Below, piece after piece: positions 13,093 through 23,699 of a DNA stretch of 64,000 nt. Position 1 is the first letter of the stretch; the number at the start of each line of letters is the position of its first letter. A program made the position numbers and the translations under genes. Source of the DNA: Brachycybe producta (lineage: Eukaryota; Arthropoda; Diplopoda; Playtdesmida; Andrognathidae); the NCBI GenBank assembly GCA_036925085.1, contig JAUPFP010000009.1:4450233-4514232 (forward strand), given 5' to 3'. The notes beneath the pieces are model-generated. The model did no database searches. It saw only the letters and a program-made list of their open reading frames with translations, and was not told the DNA's origin.

Positions 13093-13807
13093 AGTCGGTT
13101 ACTCGTTCCGAGTCCGTTACAGTACAACTGGTAATAAACGGTACAGACAAAAGTAGGGTTAAGTCAACTGCCTTATACTGTCAAACAACAGGTTGTCCAA
13201 GCATAATTGCAACTTTGCAATTTTTCCCTAACCGGTTGAAACCCGTTAGAAAAAGAACTGTTCATTTCAAACTAGATCCACTTCTCAGGAACTCTGAAGA
13301 ACTCCTAAAGTTCAGTTCATATCCAGGAGTTTCGTTCATCCTCCGGAGCTCTGACCCTTTCCCAGGAGCTCTAGTCATTTCAATTTCAAGTCTCTTCAAT
13401 GCGACTCTTCCTTTCCCCAACACCTGTTACCATTAGAACTGTTTTATTGACCGCACAGAACACCTTCTCTTCTCAGGAGCCGCATTGTTATCTAACCAAA
13501 TAGCTTTATTTTCCTTTTTGAACTCAAATTTGTTCTGCCAAACCATTATTCAATTTGTATTTTAAATAGTTTCTTTAACAATTAGATTAATTAACCAATC
13601 ATTGAAATAATGAGATTTACAACAAAAGTGAAGAGAACAATGAAATAGAGCTTATTTTTTTAATTGTTATTTTCGGGCCAAAAACGAAAAAAGTGTCAGA
13701 TAAAAAGTTCCTAATACAAGTTTATCTCAACAGGCGTGGATAAATCAAAATTAGATGTTCGCGAACTGTTCGAGAACTGCTGGCGAGCATAACGTCTACA
13801 ACAAGGA

Positions 13808-14300
13808 TCAGAATAAAAAGATGAACGAATAAACGGATGAAGATTGGGGGGGGGGGGGGGGGACTCTAAAACCAGACACAGAAAGCACATAGAATTGGAT
13901 AAACACTATATAAATATAGATGAACACAAATTTTAAAGGGATGAACATAGGACGTATAAAAGGATGAACATGGTTTTAAGGGGGATGGACATGATTTTAA
14001 GGTGAATGAACATGGTTGACCTACCATAAAACCATGTTCAGCCCCCTTAAAACCATATTCATCCCTATAAACTCATGTTCATCACCCATAAAAACATGTT
14101 CGCCCCTCTTAAAACCATGTTCATCCATTTAAAGTTGTTTATTCTTTTATTTCTCTGTATGTTCGTTCATTAGTTTTGAATTTGTGTTCATCCATGTTAA
14201 TAATTAAGTGTTCAACCAATTCTATATGCATTCTGTGTCGGGTTTTAGATTTGCCCCCCCAATGTTCATCCAATCATCCCATTCATTCGTTCCCCTTTTT
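13808..14300. repeat. Foldback element with GGATGAACA words
   Basis: The left half reads GATGAAC, GGATGAACATGG and TAAAACCAGACACAGAA. The right half gives the complements (CCATGTTCATCC, TTCTGTGTCGGGTTTTAG, TGTTCATCC), with a centre near 14,020. A G run at 13,847 mirrors a C run at 14,255. A second copy is at 48,365-48,660. Confidence 0.7.
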
Positions 14301-14624
14301 ATAACAGCACAATAGATATTGTTTGTTAGTTCGTCAAGAGTTCGCGTTTTATTAAAGATAGTCATCAAACGATGAAGATGTAATAATTATCAACTGGCGA
14401 GATGAGCTCACTCACGCGTAGACCGGGTTCTCTGTTCGGCATATGTTCAAGAACGAACCCTTTGATGTATACCACCACACCTCAAAAGCGAACTTTGTAC
14501 TGGTTTGCGAACAAATCTAGAACTGTTCGCGAGCTCCCGTCTAAACAGGGTTCTGTTTCTGTTCGCGAAGAGGTTCCGAACGGTTCGCGAATTCGGTTTA
14601 TCCGCGTCTTAAGCTGTTTTATGA

Positions 14625-15040
14625 ACAGCTGATTTTCAAACACATGTTATTCAGTCTTCCAGGAGCAAAATGACGAAAAACTATAAAGTGCTTTTTTAGA
14701 AACTAGAAGGGGTGGGTACAATCAATAAAGGGTATCTTTTCACGTTGATATCTTTCAAAATAAACTTTTTATAGACCGAAAATTACTAAGATGTCTTCTG
14801 CTTATAGTTGGGTCATTTTCAAACCAACACAAAAAGTTTATTTTGAAATATATCACAAAAATATCCTTGAGCTACTCTTCTAGTTTACTTTCTTAAATAA
14901 CATTATGTTTCTCTTCATTTTGCACCTGAAAGACAGAATAACCAAAGGTCGAGATGCGTCTACACTTTAAAATCAAGTAGGCCTAATTAATTTACTCTTC
15001 TAGTTTCTAAAACACTTTAAATTCGACGTTTCTGAGAAAT
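14625..15040. repeat. AAACTAGAAG foldback element
   Basis: The left arm runs from TCTTCCAGGAGCAAAATGA through TTAGAAACTAGAAG to TCAAAATAAACTTTTT. The right arm gives the complement (AAAGTTTATTTTGAAA, CTTCTAGTTT, CTCTTCATTTTGCACC). Same family as the copies at 33.4, 38.1, 38.4, 43.8, 47.5, 60.7, 62.0 and 63.7 kb. It has no open frame, so it is non-autonomous. Superfamily not recognised. Confidence 0.7.
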
Positions 15041-15444
15041 TGTCACATAAATTATGATCTGCGACCAAAATCTTTGATTTTTTATCAAAAATTAGGAGAC
15101 TTTATTTCCCTATTACTTAAGATGAAAGAAACGTGGCAATAAAAAGGTCAGGCGAGGTCAAAGGTCTCGCAAAGACAAACTGAACTACGAATATGACGAT
15201 ACCCTATGAAATGAACACTATGGTGCAACAGGAGCTGCGTAAATACATTAGAAAGACGAATAACAAATTCTATCAGAGCAGAATCGAGCGCTTGAATTAT
15301 ATACGCCAAAGTAAAAACGTAATTAAATATGTGGCATGACGTCACACAACTGAAGCTATCCAATGCTGCATGCCAGCGATTAACATGGCGTATTCGAATT
15401 GAGTTAGACGTTAACAGAGCCATATTGGTTCAACCATTGAAGAT

Positions 15445-15614
15445 TTGGATCCAGCACGTACAATTCGTTTGCCCCGCCCTTTTATGAGCGTCACCCCCAA
15501 TATCAACCAATTAGTAATTGCTGTTCCTGCCTAAAACCGCGGAGCATGTTACGTCAGACCAAGAAACAAACTCATACAAGGGCGGAGCAAACGAATTGTC
15601 TGTGCTGGATCCAA
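15445..15614. mobile_element. Foldback MITE, divergent outer arms
   Basis: The core matches the ACAGGCA family (CCGCCCTTTTATGAGCGTC, AACCAATTAGTAATT, a CRE-like TTACGTCAGACCAA, GGGCGGAGCAAACGA). The terminal arms are unlike all other copies: TTGGATCCAGCAC on the left and GTGCTGGATCCAA on the right, an exact inverted match. No target duplication is evident. Confidence 0.7.
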
Positions 15615-16465
15615 CTAGCTGTGAAAATTATTGTTATAGTAGGCCGAATGCATCAATTTTCATATATAAAAAGCTATAGCAAGTGCCTACTTAAATATGG
15701 ATTTCGAACTCAAGAGCTGGAAACGAACATGTGTGTGAATGTATAAAAAGAATCGGAGTAAAAATCCAAGCTAATTGGAAACGAAAGAAGAGCTGAACAA
15801 GAAAATCACTTCAGATTGCCGAAATGTGGTTAAATACATAAAATAAAATCGATTAAATTCGAATAAAACCGATAAGAAAACATAAAAAATATCTCGTCAG
15901 ATTATGTGATAATCGGATTCTGACCCCAGAAAAAAAAACAGAAGAAATTTTCCATTAAAGCTAAAAAACTAGAAATGCTAAACAAATAGAAACAAAGTCG
16001 CTTTAAACAGGTTTCGGCTCAATTCACCGCATAAAAAACAACAATAAAACCTAAATTCGTGTTAATAATACATAAAATAAAACCTAAACATATTATTTCA
16101 AGTATAATATGAGAAAAATGCAACTAAAATGGGGGTTTAAAGTGCACAAAAAAGTAGATTTTCTTCGTCGCTTACGTGTCAATAAAGAACTTACAAAAAG
16201 TACTGCGTCCTAAAAATCCGTCCTATTTAATAGCTTTTATGCTTGTCTCCAGCTTGCCCAGGTCCTTAACCTTCAAAAGACGACATAAAACTGTTAATTT
16301 AACACGAAAAACCGACTTAAAAAATAGAAAAACGAACCTGAAAAAAAGCCACGTCTGAGAAAATCCACAATCAAGTATCGAAAAAGAAGAAATGGAACTT
16401 GAAATATTCCATTTAAATCGATTGTTGAAAATATCGATATTTTTGCTTCCGATTTCTAATTTTTT

Positions 16466-16584
16466 GAATCGATTTACTCAACAGTGTGACGTAACTTTTA
16501 AATACATTTATTTCTATAAATATAAACGTGACGTCACATTGATGAATAATTCGATGAGTAAAGGAATGTGCAATCAGTTGAACT
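16466..16584 (+). repeat. CRE-bearing repeat, copy 1 of an inverted pair
   Basis: Contains GTGTGACGTAAC and CGTGACGTCACATTGATGAA, then GTAAAGGAATGTGCAATCAG. The complementary copy lies about 0.9 kb to the right. TGACGTCA is the cAMP-response/ATF consensus; activity is unknown. Confidence 0.65.
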
Positions 16585-16619
16585 ATTTCATATATTAAAA
16601 ATTCAAATTCAATAAAAAC

Positions 16620-16690
16620 TAAAAGATAAACCTGAGGCGCGATCCCAAGACCTCCCAAACAGAAACCGGTGCTCTTAACACCACAGCTAT
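16620..16690 (-). repeat. tRNA-like block, possible SINE head
   Basis: Read on the minus strand it begins GGCAGTATAGCTGTGGTGTT, which looks like a tRNA 5' half with an A box (TAGCTGTGGTG), and continues to a weak B-box-like TTGGGATCGCGCC. I cannot fold a complete cloverleaf, so a degenerate tRNA-derived SINE is more likely than a gene. Confidence 0.35.
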
Positions 16691-16951
16691 ACTGCCAAAC
16701 GCAAAGACATAACTAATAAATTATACTTAGGAATTGTTTAACACCTTGAATATTTCATATAAATAAAATTTAAAAAAAAAATCAGCCAAAGTAGATGGAG
16801 CCACCGTCTCCATTAAAGTTTTTTTGTCAAAAAGCAAAAACTTTTTTTTGAGGTATAGGATTCTTAACATAGAACTTTTTTAATTAATGTTTCAAATGTT
16901 TGAAAACAGGCGGCGCGATAATCAACTATTACATAGAGTCCATGTATAAGG

Positions 16952-17025
16952 TGTTAGGTTAGTGGGTTAGTGTTGAGTTAATGGGTTAGTGTTGGGTTAG
17001 GTTAGGTTAATGGGTTAAGGGTAGG
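16952..17025 (+). repeat. Telomere-like GGTTAG/GGGTTA tract
   Basis: A run of TTAGG, TTAGTGGG, TTAATGGG and TTAGTGTTGGG words ends in GGGTTAAGGGTAGG. It is degenerate and internal, so it is not a live telomere. Confidence 0.5.
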
Positions 17026-17106
17026 TTCGATTCTTCTCTCTATCTATATCTCTGCTTATTAACGGTATTACCTATAAAGTAGAGCTAGGTTCGGTGTAGT
17101 TTTAGG

Positions 17107-17298
17107 ACAGGCATCTGTAGACAGCTTCAGAATTTCTTTGGCTCCGCCCTTTTATGAGCGTCAGACAAAATATAACCAATTAGAAATAAAAAGGGTGGGG
17201 CATATGACATTAGACTCAGTAACAACCCAATTAGAAATTGATGACGCTCATAAAAGAGCGGAACCAAAGAAATTCTAAAGCTGTCTACAGATGCCTGT
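17107..17298. mobile_element. ACAGGCA foldback MITE (192 bp)
   Basis: Ends ACAGGCATCTGTAGACAGC and GCTGTCTACAGATGCCTGT are perfect inverted repeats. Inside are GGCTCCGCCCTTTTATGAGC and, on the other side, CTCATAAAAGAGCGGAACC, with two AACCAATTAGAAAT / CCAATTAGAAATTGA boxes between. No 9-bp duplication is evident at this copy. It lies about 0.56 kb upstream of the WD40 start codon. Confidence 0.85.
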
Positions 17299-17473
17299 CA
17301 GGCATTTGGAACCAGCCATAGCCTCCTATAGATCTATAGGAGGTATCAATCGGAGGCTATGAACCAGCAAAAGAAATTCGTTTCCCCCGCCTTTTTTTCA
17401 AAACAAGATCTAATTGGGGAGGGGCAGGAAATTAACTGGTTAACAAATAATAACCAATATAAATACATACAGA

Positions 17474-17593
17474 TAGTTCAACTGATTGCACATTCCTTTA
17501 CTCATCAAATTATTCATTAATGTGACGTCACTTTTATATTTTAAAAAAATACATGTATGTGAAAGTTACGTCACACTGTTGAATAAATCGATA
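17474..17593 (-). repeat. CRE-bearing repeat, copy 2 of an inverted pair
   Basis: Reverse complement of the 16,466-16,584 copy: CTGATTGCACATTCCTTTAC, then AATGTGACGTCAC and AGTTACGTCACACTG. It sits 260-380 bp before the WD40 start codon. Confidence 0.65.
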
Positions 17594-17854
17594 CATTACG
17601 GGTAGATGAATCGATGAATTACATTTGCCAGAGCTAATGTTGGCCAATAGATGCCGCCACCTTTTTTAAGTAGATGCAACGCCATCTATTGATAAGATTT
17701 ACAGCTAATACGGAAAGCTATTTGGGTTGAGCTACCTCTATATATCTGTATTGATTACTGTGCCTTGGTTAACTAAGTTTGAAGCCCGTTTCGAAGTTCA
17801 AGTGTCTAGTTTTCATTTTTAAATTTGGTGATAAGCCGCCTCCGTAGTTTAGTA

Positions 17855-20800
17855 ATGGAGTCGAACGACAATTTGGTACGAAAAGAAATCAGAAAATTAC
17901 GCAAAAAGTTAAGAGAAATTAATAAATTAGAACGCATGGGTCATTTACTGAATGATGACGAGAAGATTAAGGTAAAACAACCGTCACTTTACGACTTTTA
18001 CTTCATCTGAACTTTTAATTATCACGTTCATTTCTTAACAGGTAACGTCTAAACAGACCATCAGAAATGAATTACTGAGAATTCTATCAAATAAACCGAC
18101 TGTAAGCCAAGATACGATTCCAACAGCTGATCTCATCTCGGAATTTGACGTCGACGAAAGCGACAAGGAATCTGACAACACCAGCGATTTGGCGCCAAAT
18201 ACAAATGATCGCGCGGCGCGAGGTGGAGCGAATGGCGAATCACACAAGAGACAACTGGAGGACAGGTCACGTGGATCGCCATTAGAAGACATTTCTGATT
18301 GGTTGTTGCCGACATTAGTCTTAACTATTTTAATTACTCAGATCCCCAAATGACAAATCGGAAGGCAGCGACAAGCGGAATAAAGCTCAAAAGCGCTTGA
18401 AGCCGGCTGAACGTCAGGAAGATGGTTTCGTAAACCGTAAAATTAAAGGATAAACTCGATAAATGGATTGGTTTTGTTTTTGTTGTACTTTTTAGACGCT
18501 GCGGCATACAAGCGTAGCGTCCAAAGGATGTGGCGGTCGTCAGAATTTACGGTTCGTAGTTTGGAAGGACACAACGAAGCAATTTCGGTCGTTGCTGCTG
18601 ATGGAAACGTAATCGTTTCCGCGAGGTTCGTCACAACTTTGGATAGTTGCTTTTGACGTTCTTCTTAAAATTTCTTGTTTCTTTTCAGTTACGACACAAC
18701 GGTTAAGGTTTGGAACGGTGACAGCGGTCAGGAGACTTACAGTTTACGGGGCCACACAGGTAGCGTCACATGTCTCATTTTGCTCACGAGCGAAGTTGGC
18801 GATGAATTGTGTCGTTATCTGGGATTGGCAAAGATGCAACGTGTCGCATTGACTGGATCAACAGATTGTTCTGTCATTTTGTGGTCTCTTACGGCCGGTA
18901 AGACTTAACTCGCATTTGCGTTGACTAAAACGAGACGCCATGATTCACTTTTTTTTTCCTGTTTAACTGATGATAAAGGAGAAAAACTGAAGTCCATTTA
19001 TACGTTTAATACAATAACGTGCCTGGTTTACGCTTCATCGGAAATCTGTATCATTACGGCGACGGGTATGAAATCCGTATTGAATTCAATAATGTCAAAT
19101 GCATCGATCCGATCGTATTAACTTAATGGTTTTGTCGTTTATTTGAAGAGGGCGGGAAAATAGAGATTTATGATGCAGTTTCGGGAACAAACCTTCGAAG
19201 TCTGACGATGTTCGACGAGTCGTATACTTGCATGACGGTAATTTTTTCCGGTTGAAACGCAAAACTTTTTTTTTTGTCGTTAATTTCCACGGCAAAAATG
19301 TTACGTTTCGGAATCTACTTGTGTAAAAACATGGAGATTTTGGTGCAAAAGAGTAAAGAATAACAACCAGAATTTTCAGGAGCAAAATTAAGATTAACTT
19401 GAAAAAAGGTTTATAAACTAGAAGGGTAGCCTCAATCAATTAAGGATATTTTCATGTTTTTATCTTTCAAAATAAGCTTTTTTATGTTTGTTTGAAAAAT
19501 GATCTAACCTTCATTCACAGACATTGGACCAACATTTATACGCCGCTTCGTCGGACGGCATAATTAAAATTTGGGAAATATGCGATCGCGATCTTGTTTC
19601 GAAGTTCACGTTGGAACAACTCGATGACGACAATAACATAGAGCTGGTTTTAAGACAAATCCACTGTCTGGTGGCTTACGACGATTGGGTCTTTTATGGA
19701 GACGACGGAATTAACATAAAAGCATTCAACTGGAAGACGAAAAAGATCAAAAAGTTTTGCAACCATGCTTGCGAGTCGGGATCAACAGACGGAATCGCTT
19801 GCAACAACCGCGAAATCATTTCGTCCAGTTATAATTTGGATACTGCAAAAGGACACGTGAATGGTACAAACATGCTGAAGTGAAATTTCGTCGTTAGTTT
19901 TGTGAAACGTTTGTTTACGGGCATTTTTTAAAATTTTGCGTTATCAATTAGTTCGTTCTTTTCCGACCGGTGAATATCTTTGTTCGCTGTCCGATGATAA
20001 TACGGGAAAGATCAACAGTTTAGCATCGACGACAACGGGAAACGGAATGCTGAGAATTGTTACGGGAGGCTCTGAATTGAAAATCTGGGATGTGGTTCAG
20101 CTTCCGAGAAGCAACAAAAGGTGAATTTGTTTAAAAATCAAACTAGACACAATGAAAAAATCCCATCCGATCTCGTCTCCTGGAATGGGACTAAACCAGC
20201 ATAGGTGTGGGAACCCATGGGACTAGAACTTTTAAACTGCTTAAGCTTGTAGTACACAGCATTGGAACGGAAAAAACACAGAATATTTTGATAACAGGCA
20301 TTTCAATGGAGCCCTGCCGTAGGTGGCGTTTCCTATTAGATCTAAGCTAATGTACCGAGGCTCCATTATCAAAATAATATGATTCGTTCTAGTCCGATAC
20401 ACCACTAACTATAATAAGCGTAAAGGGATTTCAATTACGCCTATATAAGATGCAAATTTTGACACAACATACGTACCAAATTAAAGGTTTCCATCTTATC
20501 GTCCTGAACACTCAAGGGAAAAGTTGTGAAAGAAAATCGTAAAAGTCTTAAAAAAAAACTGTAAAAAAGTCCCAGCCTCCATTACATTTTTCATCACTAA
20601 AATGAACATACCTCATCAAAAAAGAAGCACAAACTGGAGTTTTCTTTGCATTGTTATCTAGGAGTGATCCAATATGGCGTCTATCCACTATGCCTATTAT
20701 AGTGTTAGACGCCATGTATGTACACTTAATTGCTTTATATTATGTCTTTTCGTTTCTTGTGTTTTGATCAAAAAGTTAAAAAATTGTTATATTTATAGAT

Positions 20801-21000
20801 CTAAAAACCGCGAGACTATTTACAAGTCGACTTACATTCCGTACTATACAAAAGACGCTACAGCTTCAGAGTACGAGAGCAGCGAGGTGGACGACTCCGA
20901 CGAAGGGAGCGACGCCGAGAACAACAAGTACGAAAAGACGTATATTCCTCGAGAGATCAACGAAAGATCATCTTTTTGGTCGTCTTGTGTCATTCTATGA
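17855..21000 (+). CDS. WD40-repeat protein with C-terminal CVIL (CaaX-type) motif
   Basis: Family not recognised. Ten exons: 17855-17971, 18042-18265, 18342-18424, 18496-18625, 18689-18897, 18979-19065, 19149-19237, 19521-19863, 19952-20120 and 20799-21000, giving 1,653 nt and 550 aa. Residues 1-60 are a charged helix rich in K/R/E (VRKEIRKLRKKLREI) that could form a coiled coil. Residues 60-160 are polar and probably disordered. From about residue 164 come seven WD40-like blades: LEGHNEAIS...VKVW, RGHTGSVTC...VILW, NTITCLVY...IEIYD, SYTCM...IKIW, IHCLVAY...IKAFNW, a degenerate sixth, and INSLAS...LKIWD. The tail is acidic (SSEVDDSDEGSDAE) with two TYIP motifs and ends SSCVIL, a CaaL pattern that in known proteins favours geranylgeranylation. 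A seven-blade propeller suggests a protein-binding platform. Start: the first ATG after a 3' splice-like TTTAG. The acceptor of exon 7 is ambiguous by a few bases but only one choice stays open. Confidence 0.85.
19370..19500. repeat. Single AAACTAGAAG foldback arm in WD40 intron 7
   Basis: Carries TTCAGGAGCAAAATTAAGA, AAACTAGAAGGGTAGC and TCAAAATAAGCTTTTTTATG. No opposite arm is present, so this is half an element inside the 19238-19520 intron. Confidence 0.6.
20121..20798. other. WD40 intron 9 with dispersed repeat
   Basis: The intron contains a repeat (about 20,260-20,380) whose halves AATATTTTGATAACAGGCAT and GAGGCTCCATTATCAAAATA are partly complementary, related to 615-680. An open frame starting at 20,674 reads into exon 10 but has no conserved feature upstream of the splice acceptor. 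Confidence 0.45.
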
Positions 21001-21130
21001 ATAATTTTAACGTTTTGCTTCGACGTGCGACAAGAATTTATCATATTATCGTAAATCAGAAGTGATTTTAAGGCGTGAACGTCCCTTGAATTCTAAAATG
21101 CAGAATAATCAAGAGTTCGAGAGGCGCTTA

Positions 21131-21426
21131 TACCTTGTACACACAGGAGTTAAATGAATTCCAATTAAATGTGTTTAGGTGAATTATACGGAATCCAGTT
21201 AAGGACATGAACCAAATAAAAATTGACTTTATTATTAATATTTTAAATTGAAATATTAAATCAACATTTTGTCAATAGTTTCTATATTATTTAAGTATTA
21301 ACTCAATATTTTCAGATTAATTAACTGAATAAATTGAATTCGACATTGTTTGTTTGTCCTTCACAGGGCTCTGTAGAACACGTTTATTATTTAAATGCAT
21401 TTAAATTATCAGGTGTGTACTAGGTA
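21131..21426 (-). mobile_element. TWA-type (Harbinger-like) MITE, copy between convergent genes
   Basis: Ends TACCTTGTACACACAGG and TGTGTACTAGGTA form imperfect terminal inverted repeats, flanked by TTA and TAA. Length 296 bp, no open frame. It occupies almost half of the 641-bp gap between the WD40 stop and the CSN7 stop. AATAAA occurs on the plus strand at 21,214-21,219 and on the minus strand at 21,383-21,388. Confidence 0.8.
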
Positions 21427-21641
21427 TAACAGTTTAAAGCCAGCTAAAGCTAATTATGACTATTTTTGTTGCTATGCTTTTTTTCTCCTAAAAAGAACAA
21501 AATAAACTTTATAACTTTGAAAGGTTTTTTTTTTAAATTCAGAACCAAGTTTACGAACTTACGATTGTTGCGTTTCTTATTAAACAAACAGTTAAAACAG
21601 AAGAGAAAAAATTTACAAAGTTAACGGAACTATTTTTTAAA

Positions 21642-23621
21642 TTACTTTCTTTGAAAAACTGGTGATTTCGAGTAGCTCTTAGCTTTTGAATGTTTCTTGG
21701 ACGGCTTATCACTTTGAGCAGTGGCTTCTCTAATGTCTGTGCTCATTTGATCGTCCATATCTTGCGCTTGAGTCTTCAGCGCTTTCTTTATGTTTCCCAC
21801 CTGAAACAACATGAAAATGAAGAAGACATTCTTTGTTTTGAAGCGTCGTTTCGGTTTTGAGTCGAAACTCTTTCAATAACCTCAACTTCCAGAATGCCCT
21901 TATGTTTATTACGACTGTCTTTCATTGTGTTCGCTTTGTTGATTTGGGTTTCGATGTTTGCCAGAATCATCTCGCAGCTGTCGCACCTTAATTGAAATAA
22001 GAAAAGAAAATTAATGTGGTTCCATCCATTTGATGATTGAACTCTCAAGTTATTCTTGTGTTTAAAGGTGGCCCATTCACGATGGGATCTGGACTGAAAT
22101 CAGTTCCGATCCATACTTGAACGGGAAGAGATGAGATCCGTGGGATCTAAGAAAAAGAGCATGCGCATTCGCTTTACTGCTTACTCATGAGGTATGTCAG
22201 ATCTGATCCGTACGTCAATAGTTACAAAAAAAAAAAGGGCCAGATCTGGACTGGCAGATCAGATCTGCGATTTCTGACAGTACAGATCCCATCGTGAATG
22301 GCCACCTCTCAAAGCAACACTTTCATTCGTAGTTTGATGCACTTATGTTTGCTAAAAACTACGGCCAACAAGGAAAATACATTTTTAAGTCAAAGGAACT
22401 GGTTAGAGGCTATAATTTAAGAGACTGAAGGCCATAGCCTCTTATAGGTTCCACGAATGAAAAAAAACATTTTTCTGGTAGAAATCCGCTGAATAATACT
22501 AACCATTCCTGTAAGACACCAGCCATTGTGCCGATATCATCGTTACCGATATCGCGACCGATAGCATAATCGACTTCGAGCTGATTGTTTTTCTGATCTA
22601 GTTTTCCGTGGATTATGTCGGCGTAGATAACTTCGATTATCAGATCTTCGAGTTCTCGAAGGTTCTTCAAGTCGAGTTCGTGCAGAAGAACCGAATACGG
22701 AATGCACTGTAAGAACGAGACAAAAATAGTTACGTTATTTTCTTTTTTAATATGGTGCAAAATAAACGATAAGATCAAGGATCGTTTTGAAACTAGAAGG
22801 GTAACGTGAACGTTTGTTAGAAACAACATTACGACAAAATTCAAATTGTTTTCAAAACTAGAATGATAGACGATTTTTCACACTTTCAATTTTCTCGTAA
22901 TGTTTCTACCGAAAAACGTTCGCTTGAAAAATGAGATGAAGAGACCTCATATAGAACATAATAGCCACAACATGGCGCGCCATCTGGGATGACAAAAACA
23001 AAATAAATATCTATAAAGCCACCTTAAGTGATGATTACATCTGAAAAAACTAGCCTTTAAACAGTCTTTTTTTTACTTTTTCAGTCAAAAACACTGTTTA
23101 GAGGCTAAAACCTAGGAGAACTCTTGGTTTTCGTGATTATTATACTTTTGTTTTCGTCGCCAATGACACAATCGTCAAATGTCGTAACTTTTGAACTTGA
23201 AGAGGCGTCAGTTCCGGCAGTTCGGCTTGATTTTCTGCAATATAGAAAAATATATTATTACGAAAACGTATTGGATGCCGAAATTCTACCTTCGTTACCT
23301 TTGTAATCGGAATACGTTCCGTAAGCAAACAAATTCAAGAGTTTAAAGTGTTTCTCATTGGGTCCAGGCGTTAACTGAAAACGTAAAACGATAATATTTG
23401 AGCAAATGGCTTCGTTCGTTCGTAACCTTCTATCGTTATGAAACATATATGAAAACCTCTCTGATGTTCGGCATGTCTAGAAGTTCTCCAAAGACGTAAA
23501 CTCCAGGAGCTTCGAGAACTTGTTTTACGAGTTCGACCGCAGCAGCTCCTTTAGCAGATTTTGCCAAAAGAACGTATTGTTCTAACGGATTTCCCGTTTG
23601 AATTTGCTTTTCTGGCATCAT
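21642..23621 (-). CDS. COPS7: COP9 signalosome subunit 7 (CSN7)
   Basis: CSN7 is a PCI-domain scaffold subunit of the COP9 signalosome, the complex that removes NEDD8 from cullin-RING ubiquitin ligases. Six exons: 23457-23621, 23299-23374, 23146-23234, 22504-22706, 21881-21986 and 21642-21800, totalling 798 nt and 265 aa, the usual family size. Conserved blocks: [91 protein letters not shown] and [11 protein letters not shown]. The PCI region spans about residues 10-170, followed by a helix ([20 protein letters not shown]) and a basic tail ending SPVFQRK. It starts with two consecutive ATGs; the first is at 23,619-23,621, 12 nt after a strong 3' splice site (TTACAG), so a 5' UTR intron or a trans-spliced leader is likely. 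The intron 1 donor (GTTTTC) is weak. Animals have one or two paralogues (7A/7B); which applies cannot be told. Confidence 0.96.
22067..22306. mobile_element. Foldback MITE in CSN7 intron 4
   Basis: Left end GGTGGCCCATTCACGATGGG and right end CCCATCGTGAATGGCCACC are near-perfect inverted repeats. Inside, AGATCTGGACTG and ATCTGATCCG words pair again. It is 240 bp with no open frame. I found no second copy in the window. Confidence 0.75.
22855..23040. repeat. Half foldback in CSN7 intron 3
   Basis: Reads AAACTAGAATGATAG..., CGAAAAACGTTCGCTTGAAA, TATAGAACATAATAGCCAC and GGCGCGCCATCTGG, ending CCACCTTAAGT. The same wording occurs at 30,660-30,855 and, inverted, at 59,945-60,120. Confidence 0.55.
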
Positions 23622-23699
23622 CGCAAAATGGATCTGTAACAATGATAAGATTTTCAAACTCCGTTTAATTCTCAATATTCTGTCATTCAGGAACAAAAC

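Larger units (their letters stand above)
13093..17854. other. Divergent intergenic region between vigilin and WD40 genes
   Basis: No gene is recognisable in 4.76 kb. Promoters of both divergent genes must lie here, but I see no convincing core promoter. The stretch contains a GGATGAACA-type foldback (13,808-14,300), an AAACTAGAAG foldback (14,625-15,040), two ACAGGCA-type foldbacks (15,445-15,614 and 17,107-17,298), an inverted pair of CRE-bearing repeats (16,466-16,584 and 17,474-17,593), a tRNA-like block (about 16,620-16,690) and a telomere-like stretch (16,952-17,025). At 14,400-14,640 GTTCGCGAA words recur. Confidence 0.55.

Noticed and set aside
20674..20798. Open frame starting MASIHYAYY that reads into WD40 exon 10
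   Set aside because: The upstream part is intron sequence with no conservation, and the frame joins exon 10 only through the splice acceptor by chance. An alternative first exon cannot be excluded without transcripts.
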